Part shown: one piece after another, positions 8,598-17,605 of the stretch
Numbering within the stretch: position 1 is the first letter of the stretch
Layout of the letters: each line of letters starts with the position of its first letter
NCBI RefSeq assembly: GCF_014695715.1
Contig: NZ_JACJOT010000009.1
Location: 310,001-374,000 of the forward strand
Origin: Microcoleus sp. FACHB-68
GTDB taxonomy: Bacteria > Cyanobacteriota > Cyanobacteriia > Cyanobacteriales > Oscillatoriaceae
DNA: 64,000 nucleotides
Reading direction: 5' to 3'
The notes under the pieces: generated by a model
The model's database searches: none
What the model was told of the DNA's origin: nothing
Seen by the model: the letters and a program-made list of their open reading frames with translations, nothing else
Position numbers and translations under genes: made by a program

Positions 8598-9452
8598 ATG
8601 AACATCGAAGTTGAAGAACGGCGAATTAATGTAAATGGTTTAACCACCCGCTACTTTAAAGCCGGCAATGAGGGTCTACCGTTAGTGCTGCTACATGGAG
8701 ATAGCGCCAGCGCTTTGGATTGGTCTTGGGTGCTTCCCAAACTGGGAACAACTCACACTGTCTACGCACCGGACTTTCCAGGTTTCGGCGACAGTGCTAA
8801 ACCCAACCGCGAGTATTCCCTGGAGTTTCTCAAGCAGTTCCTGATTGATTTTATGGAGGCGCTGGGAATTGAGCGGGCAGTGGTAGCCGGCAATTCACTC
8901 GGAGGTCAGATTGCCCTACGCTTTGCCCTGTCGCGTCCCGAACAAGTCGCAGCTTTGGTGCTGGTAGACAGTTCTGGACTGGGTTACTCAGTCACCCCCC
9001 TTTTGACTCAGTTCGCAATCCCTGTGTATGGGGATCTGGCGATTACTGGGTGCAAAACGCCTCCGGGCGCTAAGATGCGGTCTTGGTTACGGGCAACGCT
9101 GTTTTTCGCTCACCCTTTGCGGGTTCCTGATGTGTGGATAGCGGAACAAGAGCGGATGGCCCAGATGGGTGGTTTTCTGGAAGCTACTCTGTCCTCACTG
9201 CGTGCCCAGGTGAATGTATTTGGACAGTACCAGGTGTTGCTCGACTCGCTAGGGCAGTTGCAGATGCCAACGCTTGTGATCTGGGGGACGGAGGATCGGG
9301 TTTTCCCAAAAGAGCAAGCACAGGATGCAGTGAGCCGGTTAAAGCAAGGACATCTCGCCTTGCTCCCCGACTGCGGTCACTTACCTCATGTCGAGCGGCC
9401 AGAACTTTTTAGTGCCGAGCTGAGCAAGTTTCTCAATCAAGTTGTTGCTTAG
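8598..9452 (+). CDS. Alpha/beta-hydrolase fold protein
   Basis: This 284-residue hydrolase has an oxyanion motif HGDSAS (33-38) and nucleophile elbow GNSLGG with Ser100. The acid is Asp233 (WGTEDRVFP) and the base His261 (DCGHLPHVERPE). There is no signal peptide, so it is cytoplasmic. The cap region is that of epoxide hydrolase/haloperoxidase-like esterases. It lies 71 bp after phaB on the same strand with a good Shine-Dalgarno (ATAGGAG), so it is probably co-transcribed. A PHA-related esterase or depolymerase function is suggested by position but not shown by sequence. Confidence 0.8.
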   Translation: MNIEVEERRINVNGLTTRYFKAGNEGLPLVLLHGDSASALDWSWVLPKLGTTHTVYAPDFPGFGDSAKPNREYSLEFLKQFLIDFMEALGIERAVVAGNSLGGQIALRFALSRPEQVAALVLVDSSGLGYSVTPLLTQFAIPVYGDLAITGCKTPPGAKMRSWLRATLFFAHPLRVPDVWIAEQERMAQMGGFLEATLSSLRAQVNVFGQYQVLLDSLGQLQMPTLVIWGTEDRVFPKEQAQDAVSRLKQGHLALLPDCGHLPHVERPELFSAELSKFLNQVVA

Positions 9453-9620
9453 ACATCTCTTCCTCGCTGTCAACCTTGCGACTGATGTAGGTAAGTTTAC
9501 TGTCAAGTAATTATTAAGAGAAGTAAACTTTCTAGATGTCTAGCAAACTCAACGTTTCTAGATTGACTCTACTTGGCATAGCGAAAGAATTTGTAATCAG
9601 AACTTTAAGGAGTAACATCG

Positions 9621-10565
9621 ATGCAACTGAAGCCAATTAATCAGCAAGTTGTTGCCGTCGTTGGGGCTTCCAGCGGCATCGGACGTGAGGCAGCCCTTCA
9701 ATTTGCTAAGCAAGGGGCAAAGTTAGTGGTCTCGGCTCGCAGTGAATCGAAGCTAGCGTCTTTGGTAGATGAGATTCAGGGCTTTGGCGCTGAGGCAACC
9801 GCTATCGTTGCCGATGTCACCGTATTCGAGCAGGTCAAGGCGATCGCAGACCGTACGGTTGAAGTTTATGGCCGGCTCGATACGTGGGTGCATTGCCCTG
9901 CCGTTGGACTCTTTGCCACATTCGACAACACCACACCGGAAGAATTTAAGCGAGTCATTGATGTTGGCCTCATGGGACAGGTATACGGTGCAATGGCGGC
10001 ACTACCCCATCTCAAGCGTGAGGGACGGGGAGCGCTGATCCACATTTCTTCAATGGAAGGCTTGCGAAGTCTCCCCTACCAAAGTGCCTACTCCGCAGCA
10101 AAACACGGGATCGAGGGATTCATCGAAGCGATGCGCGTGGAGCTGCAACATGAGGGTCTACCCATTAGCGTCACGAGTGTAAAACCGGCAGTCATCAATA
10201 CACCCTTTTGGAATAATGGTCTCACGAAGCTAGGCGTTAAGCCGTCAGGGATACCGCCTTACTACGACCCCAGGTTGGTGGCTGATGCGATCCTCCACGT
10301 CGCCGAACATCCAACTCGTGACTTCTTGGTGGGGGATGCCGCGAGACTTCTAGATGCACTACAGCGGATCTCGCCCGAACTGGCCGATTCCTTGTTGCTG
10401 CTCATCGGCTTCCAGGCTCAGCGCACCAACGTGGCGAAGTCCCCAGATGATCGCAATAATTTTTACGAGCCTTTTCCAACCGATGCCAGAGTTGATGGAG
10501 ACTTCACCAATCTAGTGATACCGAGCCTTAGCGACTGGCTGGCGAAGAATTTTTCTCTCCTGTGA
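9621..10565 (+). CDS. Short-chain dehydrogenase/reductase, copy 1 of a tandem pair
   Basis: This 314-residue SDR has Rossmann motif GASSGIGR (15-22), Ser143/Ser144 (HISSMEG) and catalytic Tyr157-x3-Lys161 (YSAAK). The usual NNAG motif is replaced by WVHCPAVG, a variant shared with the paralogue downstream. The extra 60 or so C-terminal residues (NNFYEPFPTDARVDGDF) are typical of membrane-peripheral SDRs of unknown substrate. The Shine-Dalgarno AAGGAG lies 8 bp before ATG. The protein ends near SDWLAKNFSLL and lacks the final membrane helix found in copy 2. The substrate is unknown. Confidence 0.85.
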   Translation: MQLKPINQQVVAVVGASSGIGREAALQFAKQGAKLVVSARSESKLASLVDEIQGFGAEATAIVADVTVFEQVKAIADRTVEVYGRLDTWVHCPAVGLFATFDNTTPEEFKRVIDVGLMGQVYGAMAALPHLKREGRGALIHISSMEGLRSLPYQSAYSAAKHGIEGFIEAMRVELQHEGLPISVTSVKPAVINTPFWNNGLTKLGVKPSGIPPYYDPRLVADAILHVAEHPTRDFLVGDAARLLDALQRISPELADSLLLLIGFQAQRTNVAKSPDDRNNFYEPFPTDARVDGDFTNLVIPSLSDWLAKNFSLL

Positions 10566-10594
10566 GGCGCAGTAAGCGAAGCTAACGCGTAAAC

Positions 10595-10634
10595 GAATTG
10601 TGTTGCAAGGTTAGCTTTCCTTTCAACACAATTC
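10595..10634 (+). terminator. Long hairpin between the duplicated SDR genes
   Basis: Perfect 11-bp stem GAATTGTGTTG (10595-10605) / CAACACAATTC (10624-10634), continued inward by AAGG/CCTT around an 8-nt loop. It lacks a T run, so it may be an attenuator or mRNA-stability element, not a classical terminator. Confidence 0.4.
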
Positions 10635-10783
10635 CTTAGAAAGCAAGCGTAACAATTATTTTTTTTTCCGACAAATCATCTGTTATTCGACAGATGTATT
10701 GATTGAAAAGTTGAGTTTGTAGATTTCAACTAAACGATTCAGGCGTGAATAATTTTGAATAAAAACTTTAAGGAGTAGCATTG

Positions 10784-11800
10784 ATGCAACTGAAGCCAAT
10801 TAATCAGCAGGTTGTTGCCGTCGTTGGGGCTTCCAGCGGTATCGGACGTGAAACAGCCCTTCAATTTGCCAAGCGCGGGGCGAAGTTGGTTGTTTCAGGT
10901 CGTAGTGAATCAAAGCTCGCACCCTTGGTAGATGAGATTCGCGGCTTTGGCGCTGAGGTAACCCCTGTCATTGCTGATGTAACCGTATTTGAGCAGGTTA
11001 AAGCGATCGCAGACCGAACCGTGGAGGTGTATGGCCGGCTCGATACGTGGGTGCATTGCCCTGCGATCGCCGTCTATGCCGCTTTCGATAAAACAAAACC
11101 CGAAGAATTTCAGCGCGTTATTGATGTCGGCCTCATGGGGCAGGTATATGGCGCGATGGCAGCCCTACCCCATCTTAAGCGTGAAGGGCGGGGGGCGCTG
11201 ATTCATCTCTCTTCAGTTTTAGGCCGGCGAAGTGTGCCGCTTCAAAGTTCCTACTGTACGGCAAAGCACGGGATGGAAGGATTCATCGAATCCCTGCGCG
11301 TGGAACTGCAACATGAGGGCATCCCCATCAGCGTCACAAGTGTCAAACCCGCCGCAGTCAACACACCTCTCTACAACAATGCCCTCACGCGGTTAGGCGT
11401 CAAACCGGCAAGCCTCCCACCCTTTTACGAACCCAGTTTAGTCGCTGACGCAATCCTCTATGTTGCCGAACATCCCACCCGCGACTTCCTGGTTGGGGAT
11501 GCGGGGAGAATGATAGATGTACTCCAGCGGCTTTCTCCATCTCTGGTAGATTTCATATTGGAGCGCGTTGCCTTCCAACTACAGCGCACTAACCAGCCGA
11601 AGTCTGAAGATGGGCCAAACAATCTCTACGAGCCTATCCCATCCCATGACAGAATTGAGGGAGACTTTAGAAACTTAGTGATACCCAGCCTTACTGATTG
11701 GTTGGATAAGAATCCAGCGCTTAAGTGGGGGGCACTCGTCAGTACCGTTGCCTTAGCGTTTCTGGCGGCACAAGCCTTCAAAAATGGGGGACAAATTTAG
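10784..11800 (+). CDS. Short-chain dehydrogenase/reductase, copy 2, with C-terminal membrane helix
   Basis: This close paralogue of the gene just upstream starts with the same MQLKPINQQVVAVVGASSGIG. The ATG at 10784 is preferred over a TTG one codon earlier because it matches copy 1. It has 338 residues. Tyr-x3-Lys is YCTAK, and the NNAG motif is again WVHCPAI. Unlike copy 1 it extends past SDWL into WGALVSTVALAFLAAQAF, a predicted C-terminal membrane anchor. The leader AACTTTAAGGAGTARCATYGATG is shared by both copies, so the duplication included the translation signals. The substrate is unknown. Confidence 0.85.
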   Translation: MQLKPINQQVVAVVGASSGIGRETALQFAKRGAKLVVSGRSESKLAPLVDEIRGFGAEVTPVIADVTVFEQVKAIADRTVEVYGRLDTWVHCPAIAVYAAFDKTKPEEFQRVIDVGLMGQVYGAMAALPHLKREGRGALIHLSSVLGRRSVPLQSSYCTAKHGMEGFIESLRVELQHEGIPISVTSVKPAAVNTPLYNNALTRLGVKPASLPPFYEPSLVADAILYVAEHPTRDFLVGDAGRMIDVLQRLSPSLVDFILERVAFQLQRTNQPKSEDGPNNLYEPIPSHDRIEGDFRNLVIPSLTDWLDKNPALKWGALVSTVALAFLAAQAFKNGGQI

Positions 11801-11900
11801 CTTAAGCAGCATTCATCACCTTTACCGTTAACAAACTTAGGAGATAACCGGCTCCTTCTTCTCAAAGGTACGATTTAGCGATAAGTTGACATTATTCCCG

Positions 11901-13316
11901 ATGCAACGAACCCCAATCATGCCCTCGAAGAAGGACATTTTATTAATCCAGGCTGCGAGAAGTGGCGATATCGCCCAACTGCAAACCACACTCGCTCAGG
12001 GTGCTGATGTTAATGCAACGAATCAAGATGGCACCTCTGCTTTAATGTTTGCCGCCCGGTATGGCTACACCGAAATTGTTCGGCTGCTACTGGATGCCGG
12101 CGCGGATGTCAATTTGGCCAGAAAACGTTTTGGGATTACGGCGTTAATGTTAGCCGCCGCTAATCAGAGAGTTGACACAGTGCGCCTTTTGGTATCTAGA
12201 AACGCAGAGGTGAATGCTAAAAATGATGATGGCAGCACAGCGTTAATGGCGGCAGCACTTAAAGGAAGTCTTGAGTGTGTGCGAATCTTGTTGGATGCCG
12301 GCGCAGAAATTAATGTCAAAGATAAGGATGATGATACTGCGCTGAAACTGGCTCTCAAGTCTCCTAACGCTGCCGTGGTGCAACTTTTGCTCGAACACGG
12401 GGCAGATGGGAATATAACTGTAGAGGACGGTAAAACGGCTGTCATGCAGGCAGTTGAGGGCGGAAACTTGGCAGTTGTAGAGGCTTTTTTAACTGCCGGC
12501 GCTGATATCAATGCCCAAGATGAAGAAGGCGAGACAGCATTAACTTTAGCCGCCGATAGCGGTAATACCGGCATCGCCCAAGCCTTACTGAATGCCGGCG
12601 CTGATGTGAATGCCAAAAATCCGGATGGATGGACAGCATTAATGGCAGCAGCGGCGGGGGGTTATGCAGAGACTGTCACTGCCTTGCTGAATGCCGGCGC
12701 AGATATCAATGCCAAAAATAATGATGGGGAAACCGCTTTACACTTAGCGGCTGTCGAAGGTCATGCCGGCGTTGTAGAACGGCTTGTCAGCCAAGGTGCA
12801 GATATATTAGCAAAAAACCGGCTGGGTGACACAGCTTTAATGGTTGCAGTCTTGCACAATCACAGCAAAACAGTAGAAATTTTGCTTCAAGGCGAGAAAG
12901 GGCAAGTGCAGTCTCTTCTGAAAGCAAGGAACTCCGGGGAAACCGCTTTAACTTTAGCTGCAAGTGCCGGCCATGTGGAAACCGTGCAAGTATTGCTCAA
13001 GGCCGGTGTTCATCCTAACACACGTTCAGAGGATGGAAAAACAGCGCTGATGAAAGCAGCTGATCGTGGTAAGGCTGAAGTCATTCAAGCCTTATTAGCA
13101 GCCGGTGCAGATGTGAATCTTTTGGATAATGCCGGCGCATCAGCCTTAATATGGGCAGCACATCGCGGGCATGAGGGGGCTGTTAAGCAATTGCTAGATG
13201 CCGGTGTGGATATCAATGTAAAAAACCGGGGGGGTTACACCGCTTCTATGATTGCGGATTTCAATGGTTATAAAAATGTAGTGAAGTTGCTAAAAGCTGC
13301 CGGTGCCCAAGAGTGA
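11901..13316 (+). CDS. Ankyrin-repeat protein
   Basis: This protein of about 471 residues from ATG 11901 consists almost wholly of ankyrin repeats, about 13-14 units of 33 residues with consensus DGxTALMxAAxxGxxExVxxLLxAGADVNAKN. ATG 11919 or TTG 11886 are possible alternative starts; none has a clear ribosome site. There is no signal peptide or other domain, so it is likely a cytoplasmic protein-binding scaffold. The repeats are similar but diverged in DNA. Most encode AGAD with a GCCGGC site, so the genome-wide motif is especially dense here. It stands alone; partners are unknown. Confidence 0.88.
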   Translation: MQRTPIMPSKKDILLIQAARSGDIAQLQTTLAQGADVNATNQDGTSALMFAARYGYTEIVRLLLDAGADVNLARKRFGITALMLAAANQRVDTVRLLVSRNAEVNAKNDDGSTALMAAALKGSLECVRILLDAGAEINVKDKDDDTALKLALKSPNAAVVQLLLEHGADGNITVEDGKTAVMQAVEGGNLAVVEAFLTAGADINAQDEEGETALTLAADSGNTGIAQALLNAGADVNAKNPDGWTALMAAAAGGYAETVTALLNAGADINAKNNDGETALHLAAVEGHAGVVERLVSQGADILAKNRLGDTALMVAVLHNHSKTVEILLQGEKGQVQSLLKARNSGETALTLAASAGHVETVQVLLKAGVHPNTRSEDGKTALMKAADRGKAEVIQALLAAGADVNLLDNAGASALIWAAHRGHEGAVKQLLDAGVDINVKNRGGYTASMIADFNGYKNVVKLLKAAGAQE

Positions 13317-13377
13317 GATAAATTAGGGGAGGTAAAAGGTTTTTTGGGCTTGTTGCAAAAACTAGGAAGGGAATATT

Positions 13378-13590
13378 TAACCACAGATTCCGCAGGTGCA
13401 ACCCGAATGTGCTGCGCTTGTCATTCAAGTTCCACCTGCGTCCACAGATCAACACAGATAAATGCAGATAAAGCTGATGGTTTATTTGTGGTTAAAATTA
13501 TTTTTTTTGACTGTAATTAAATGCAGATAAATGCAGATAAAGCGCGTTTTTCATCTGTGTTCATCTGTGTGCATCTGTGGTTAAAAAAAT
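13378..13590. repeat. CGCAGATG-type dispersed repeat block
   Basis: This non-coding block is built from variants of a roughly 10-12 bp unit (AATGCAGATAA, TTCATCTGTG, GCATCTGTGG) ending in GGTTAAAA. It includes an inverted pair CGCAGGTG (13391-13398) / CACCTGCG (13433-13440). Related blocks lie at about 45163-45514, 47309-47406, 49741-49885 and 62837-62870. It fills the spacer between the ankyrin gene and the kinase/nucleotidyltransferase gene. Confidence 0.65.
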
Positions 13591-13674
13591 CTTATCTTTC
13601 TTAATTATTACACTCGCCAAAAAATCCCCAAATCCCAACGTCACCGCCAACAGACGGCTAGAAAGTGAAAATAA

Positions 13675-15603
13675 ATGAAAATATTTGTACCGGGACGACT
13701 TTGCCTATTTGGCGAACACAGCGATTGGGCAGGAGTTTATCGCTCAATTAATCCCGATTTAGAAAAGGGATACGCCCTGGTTGCCGGCACAAATCAGGGA
13801 CTTTATGCAAAAGTTAAACCTCATCCAACCCAGCTTATTCTTCGCGTCTCTCTCAGTGATGGCAGCCGACAAGAAATCCAACTTTCGATGGATGAGAAAA
13901 CCCTGCTGGCTGAAGCTGAAAAGGGCGAGTTTTTCAGTTATGCTGCCGGTGTGGCTTATCAATTTCTCACCCAGTATGGAGTTTTTGGGCTTGAGATTGA
14001 TAATTATTTAACAGATTTGCCGGCTCAGAAAGGTTTGGCATCTAGTGCTGCGATTTGCGTGCTTGTGGCGCGGGCGTTTAATCGCGTTTACAAATTAAAA
14101 ATGACAGTTCGTCAAGAAATGGAGCTTGCTTATTTGGGTGAGATTTTGACATCTTCTCGCTGTGGGCGAATGGATCAAGCTTGTGCTTATGGAAACCAAC
14201 CCATTTTAATGATTTTTGATGGTGATCGCACGGATGTTATTAAGTTAAAACTACAGAAAAATTTATATTTTGTCATTGTTGATTTGGGTGCCGGCAAAAA
14301 TACGAAGGAAATATTAAGTCAGCTCAATCAAGGTTATCCGTTTGCTGACAATGAAGTGCAGCAGAATGTTCAAAAATATCTCGGTACGATTAATTCGGAA
14401 ATTACACAGGAAGCAGTTGAAGCGCTACAAAAAGGCGATGCTGAAAAAATTGGGGCGTTAATGAAACGGGCACAGGCAGAATTTGATCAACATTTAATCC
14501 CTGCTTGTCCATCCGAATTAACTGCGCCGGTTTTGCACCAACTTCTGAATTACGAACCCATTCAACCTTATATTTTAGGGGGGAAAGGGGTTGGCTCGCA
14601 AGGCGATGGTTCCGCACAGTTTATTGTAGAAAATGAGAAAAGTCAAAAGCAAGTTATTGAAATTATTGAGCGAGATTTTCCCCAAATGCAATCCTTAAAA
14701 CTCACACTTCAGGCAGAGAAAAAAGTTCGCAAGGCGGTGATACCGGCTGCCGGTTTTGGAACTCGGTTATTTCCCGCTACGAAGGCGATAAAGAAGGAAC
14801 TTTTTCCGATTATCGACAAAGATGGCAGGGCGAAGCCGGTGATTTTGGCAATAGTTGAAGAAGCCCTTAGTGCCGGCATCGAAGAAGTGGGGATTGTGGT
14901 GCAAACCGGCGATCGCGAATTGTTTGAGGATTTCTTTAAAAATCCGCCGGCACCTGCACTATTTAAGAAGCTCTCGCAGCAGAATCAGGAATACTGCGAA
15001 TATTTAGAAGATTTAGGGCAAAGAATTACAATTGTGACACAAGACGTTCAAGAAGGCTACGGTCATGCGGTATTTTGTGCCAGAGAATGGGTGGGAGATG
15101 AACCCTTTTTGCTGATGTTGGGCGATCACGTTTATTCATCGGAGACTGAGACTTCTTGCGCCCGTCAAATTATCGAAATATACGAGCAAGTTGAGCAAAG
15201 TGTTTTGGGTTTAACGGTGATGCCGGCAGAAATAATTTCCAAAGCAGGTTGCGTTGCCGGTTTCTGGCAAGAACCCCAGTCTATCCTTTCAATCACGCAA
15301 CTTTCTGAAAAGCCCACAATTGATTACGCACGCCAACATCTCCGTGTTGACGGAATGCCAGAGGATCAGTTCCTGTGCGCCTTCGGATTATACGTCCTCA
15401 CGCCAAAAATCTTTGACAGCTTAGAAGAGAACATTAATAACAACTTGCGGGATAAGGGTGAATTTCAGCTAACATCCGGGGTAGAAAGATTACGGCAGGA
15501 TGAAGGAATCACCGGCTACCTTGTCAGAGGTAAATGTTTTGACACGGGATTACCAGAAACTTACTGGCAAACGCTGATTGATTTTAGAAAATCTGAAGGC
15601 TAA
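13675..15603 (+). CDS. GHMP-family sugar kinase fused to GalU-type nucleotidyltransferase
   Basis: This 642-residue two-domain enzyme joins two activities. Residues 1-345 are a GHMP kinase of the galactokinase/glucuronokinase type: GRLCLFGEHSDW at the N-terminus, ATP loop KGLASSAA (119-126) and the glycine motif GGKGVGSQGDGSA (302-314). Residues 352-642 are a GalU-like UTP-sugar-1-phosphate uridylyltransferase: AAGFGTRLFPATK (358-370), LLMLGDHVY and the KGEFQLTSG segment. Together they would phosphorylate a free sugar at C1 and convert it to a nucleotide sugar in one polypeptide, a salvage logic like bifunctional fucokinase/pyrophosphorylase but with different families. The sugar is not deducible. 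Both domains keep their motifs. Confidence 0.85.
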   Translation: MKIFVPGRLCLFGEHSDWAGVYRSINPDLEKGYALVAGTNQGLYAKVKPHPTQLILRVSLSDGSRQEIQLSMDEKTLLAEAEKGEFFSYAAGVAYQFLTQYGVFGLEIDNYLTDLPAQKGLASSAAICVLVARAFNRVYKLKMTVRQEMELAYLGEILTSSRCGRMDQACAYGNQPILMIFDGDRTDVIKLKLQKNLYFVIVDLGAGKNTKEILSQLNQGYPFADNEVQQNVQKYLGTINSEITQEAVEALQKGDAEKIGALMKRAQAEFDQHLIPACPSELTAPVLHQLLNYEPIQPYILGGKGVGSQGDGSAQFIVENEKSQKQVIEIIERDFPQMQSLKLTLQAEKKVRKAVIPAAGFGTRLFPATKAIKKELFPIIDKDGRAKPVILAIVEEALSAGIEEVGIVVQTGDRELFEDFFKNPPAPALFKKLSQQNQEYCEYLEDLGQRITIVTQDVQEGYGHAVFCAREWVGDEPFLLMLGDHVYSSETETSCARQIIEIYEQVEQSVLGLTVMPAEIISKAGCVAGFWQEPQSILSITQLSEKPTIDYARQHLRVDGMPEDQFLCAFGLYVLTPKIFDSLEENINNNLRDKGEFQLTSGVERLRQDEGITGYLVRGKCFDTGLPETYWQTLIDFRKSEG

Positions 15604-16033
15604 TTAAAGCATCCTGAATATTCCATCCTGATGAGTATGACTCATATTGGTATTCAGGTTGCAGCCCTTGGAGTTAAACACATATATTGTCAGCAAGCGA
15701 TCCCATCTAAAACTACAACATAGATCGCCGGCACAGTTAACCTCCTGCCAGAGGGGCGCTTAGGGGCATCTGATAGCGCGTTCAGTTGTTGCCAGGGTGC
15801 AGCAGAAAATTGCAGTGATCGCACGCGCAAATCATCCCAATTCGCATTCACTGAGACAACACGCGTTCTCGCTGTCCCACTTTAAGACTACAGAGGGATA
15901 ACCTCACTGAATGCAACTTGGTAGGAAGGATCACTCCAGGGTTAATGCAGGTTGTTGAAACAATTAGCAACCAATTTTCTGCACCCGTCGCGTTCAAAAC
16001 TCAATTTAAGGCTGTGCCAATTATTTACTGAAT
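15604..16033. other. Intergenic region with nested hairpins
   Basis: No gene is visible. An 8-bp inverted repeat CCTGAATA (15613-15620) / TATTCAGG (15651-15658) encloses ATGAGT-ATG-ACTCAT (15631-15645). This could end the upstream transcript, though a T run is missing. The right end must hold the amidase promoter. Confidence 0.35.
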
Positions 16034-17605
16034 ATGAGGAATCCCACCCCAGGTTCAAACTTGCAACGTCCCCGCAACTTTCTATTTGAAAAAACGCTCA
16101 GGCTGGGTTGGGTACTGCCCAGCTTTTTAGGGGTTTTTCTGCTAACATCGCCCGTCCAAGCTAACGAGCAATCTTGGCAAATTGATGTTGAGCAAAACCA
16201 GGCTTCTGTGGATCGGCAGACAGCGCAAACGCTCACATCCCAAAACGCAGAACAACCGCCCAGTGAGCCACTTACCGTCGCGGTTGCTGGACAAACTCAG
16301 CTTCAGAATGTCGAGGTAAAGCCAGAAGGGTTGATTATTCGCACCAGTGGTAGAAGTCCAAATGTTGAGGTCAAGCGAAGTCAAAATCGCACGTTGACAA
16401 CCATTGATATCGCCGGCACGACACTCTCGCCCCAGTTGCAAAACCGCAATATTACAGTAAATAATCATGGCATCAGCAACCTGCAAATCATCCAACTCAA
16501 AAGCTCACCGCCGGTTGCCCGCGTGATTTTAAATATGAACTCCTATAGCCCAGATGTGCAGGCATCTGCCAAGTCGGGCGGTGTGGTGGTGTGGCCCAGA
16601 GGAGGAGCAGCGCCCAGCATTGAAGCGTCTGCTCAACTGGCTACAATTCAATCGATTCAGTTAGAAAATAACGGCACGCAAGTTTCTGTTAAAGCTGATC
16701 GATCCGTTACCTATACGACGGGTTGGGATAGAGCAACTGCAGCTTACAAGATCACCATTCCCTCAGCGCAGCTGGCTCAGCAAATCACGAATGTTCAGCC
16801 ACCAGCCGGCAGCCTTGCATTATGGGTGCGCGTTTTGCAGGAAGATTCGCAAACCGTTAGCATCCTTGTGCAACCAGGTGCAGGCGTGCAGGTTGCCGGA
16901 GTAACTCAGCCTAGCGGCCAATCCCTATCCTTGCAACTGCAACGCACGCAAGCGGTTCTTGTGCCGCCACTGCCGGATGAAGAACCTGTGCCGGTGCGAC
17001 CGCCAACTCCCGTACCGCCTAGAAACCCGACTCAGCCGGCACCCTCACGTCCGGTTCCCAAGGGGCGAGTGGTGGTAGCGATCGATCCGGGACATGGGGG
17101 ACGTGATCCCGGTGCAGTGGGAATTCGAGGTTTGCGGGAAAAGGATGTTGTCATAGACATTTCCAGGCAGGTGACGCAATTGTTAGAAGAACAGGGCGTG
17201 CAAGCGATTATGACAAGAACAGATGACCGGGAAGTTAGCCTAGAAGCGCGTGTGCAGATGGCTGAACGGGTGAATGCCTCCTTGTTTGTGAGTATTCACG
17301 CTAATGCAATTAATATGAGCCGGCCTGATGTGAATGGCATCGAAACTTACTATTACAGCAGCGGTTTAGGCTTATCTCGCGCGATTCACAAAAGCATTCT
17401 TCAGACTACAGGTTCACGAGATCGGGGGGTGAGACAGGCGAGATTTTATGTACTAAGAAGAAGTTCTATGCCGGCAACTTTACTTGAAGTCGGGTTTGTC
17501 ACCGGCGCGGAAGATGCTGCTAGGCTATCCAATGCTGGTTACCGTACTCAAATGGCACAAGCGATCGCACGGGGCATTCTCCAGTACATTCAACAAGGTC
17601 GTTGA
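16034..17605 (+). CDS. amiC: N-acetylmuramoyl-L-alanine amidase, AmiC type (AMIN + Amidase_3)
   Basis: This exported cell-wall hydrolase cleaves the amide between N-acetylmuramic acid and L-Ala. It acts at septa and, in filamentous cyanobacteria, in septal nanopore drilling. The 523 residues start with a signal peptide (hydrophobic 24-40, cleavage near VQA-NEQ). AMIN-type beta domains span about 85-305, where the protein would bind peptidoglycan. A Pro-rich linker follows (310-342), then the zinc amidase domain (345-523). The Zn ligands are His354 (DPGHGG), Glu369 (LREKD) and His422 (SIHANA); catalytic Glu485 is in LLEVGFV. All are present, so it should be active. Confidence 0.92.
   Translation: MRNPTPGSNLQRPRNFLFEKTLRLGWVLPSFLGVFLLTSPVQANEQSWQIDVEQNQASVDRQTAQTLTSQNAEQPPSEPLTVAVAGQTQLQNVEVKPEGLIIRTSGRSPNVEVKRSQNRTLTTIDIAGTTLSPQLQNRNITVNNHGISNLQIIQLKSSPPVARVILNMNSYSPDVQASAKSGGVVVWPRGGAAPSIEASAQLATIQSIQLENNGTQVSVKADRSVTYTTGWDRATAAYKITIPSAQLAQQITNVQPPAGSLALWVRVLQEDSQTVSILVQPGAGVQVAGVTQPSGQSLSLQLQRTQAVLVPPLPDEEPVPVRPPTPVPPRNPTQPAPSRPVPKGRVVVAIDPGHGGRDPGAVGIRGLREKDVVIDISRQVTQLLEEQGVQAIMTRTDDREVSLEARVQMAERVNASLFVSIHANAINMSRPDVNGIETYYYSSGLGLSRAIHKSILQTTGSRDRGVRQARFYVLRRSSMPATLLEVGFVTGAEDAARLSNAGYRTQMAQAIARGILQYIQQGR

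Noticed and set aside
12164-12616. 150-codon minus-strand open frame inside the ankyrin gene
   Set aside because: Shadow frame produced by the repetitive ankyrin codons; Ser/Ala-rich with no domain.
13378-13590. CRISPR-like appearance of the CGCAGATG repeat blocks
   Set aside because: Units are short, irregular and contiguous without unique spacers of constant length, and there are no cas genes.
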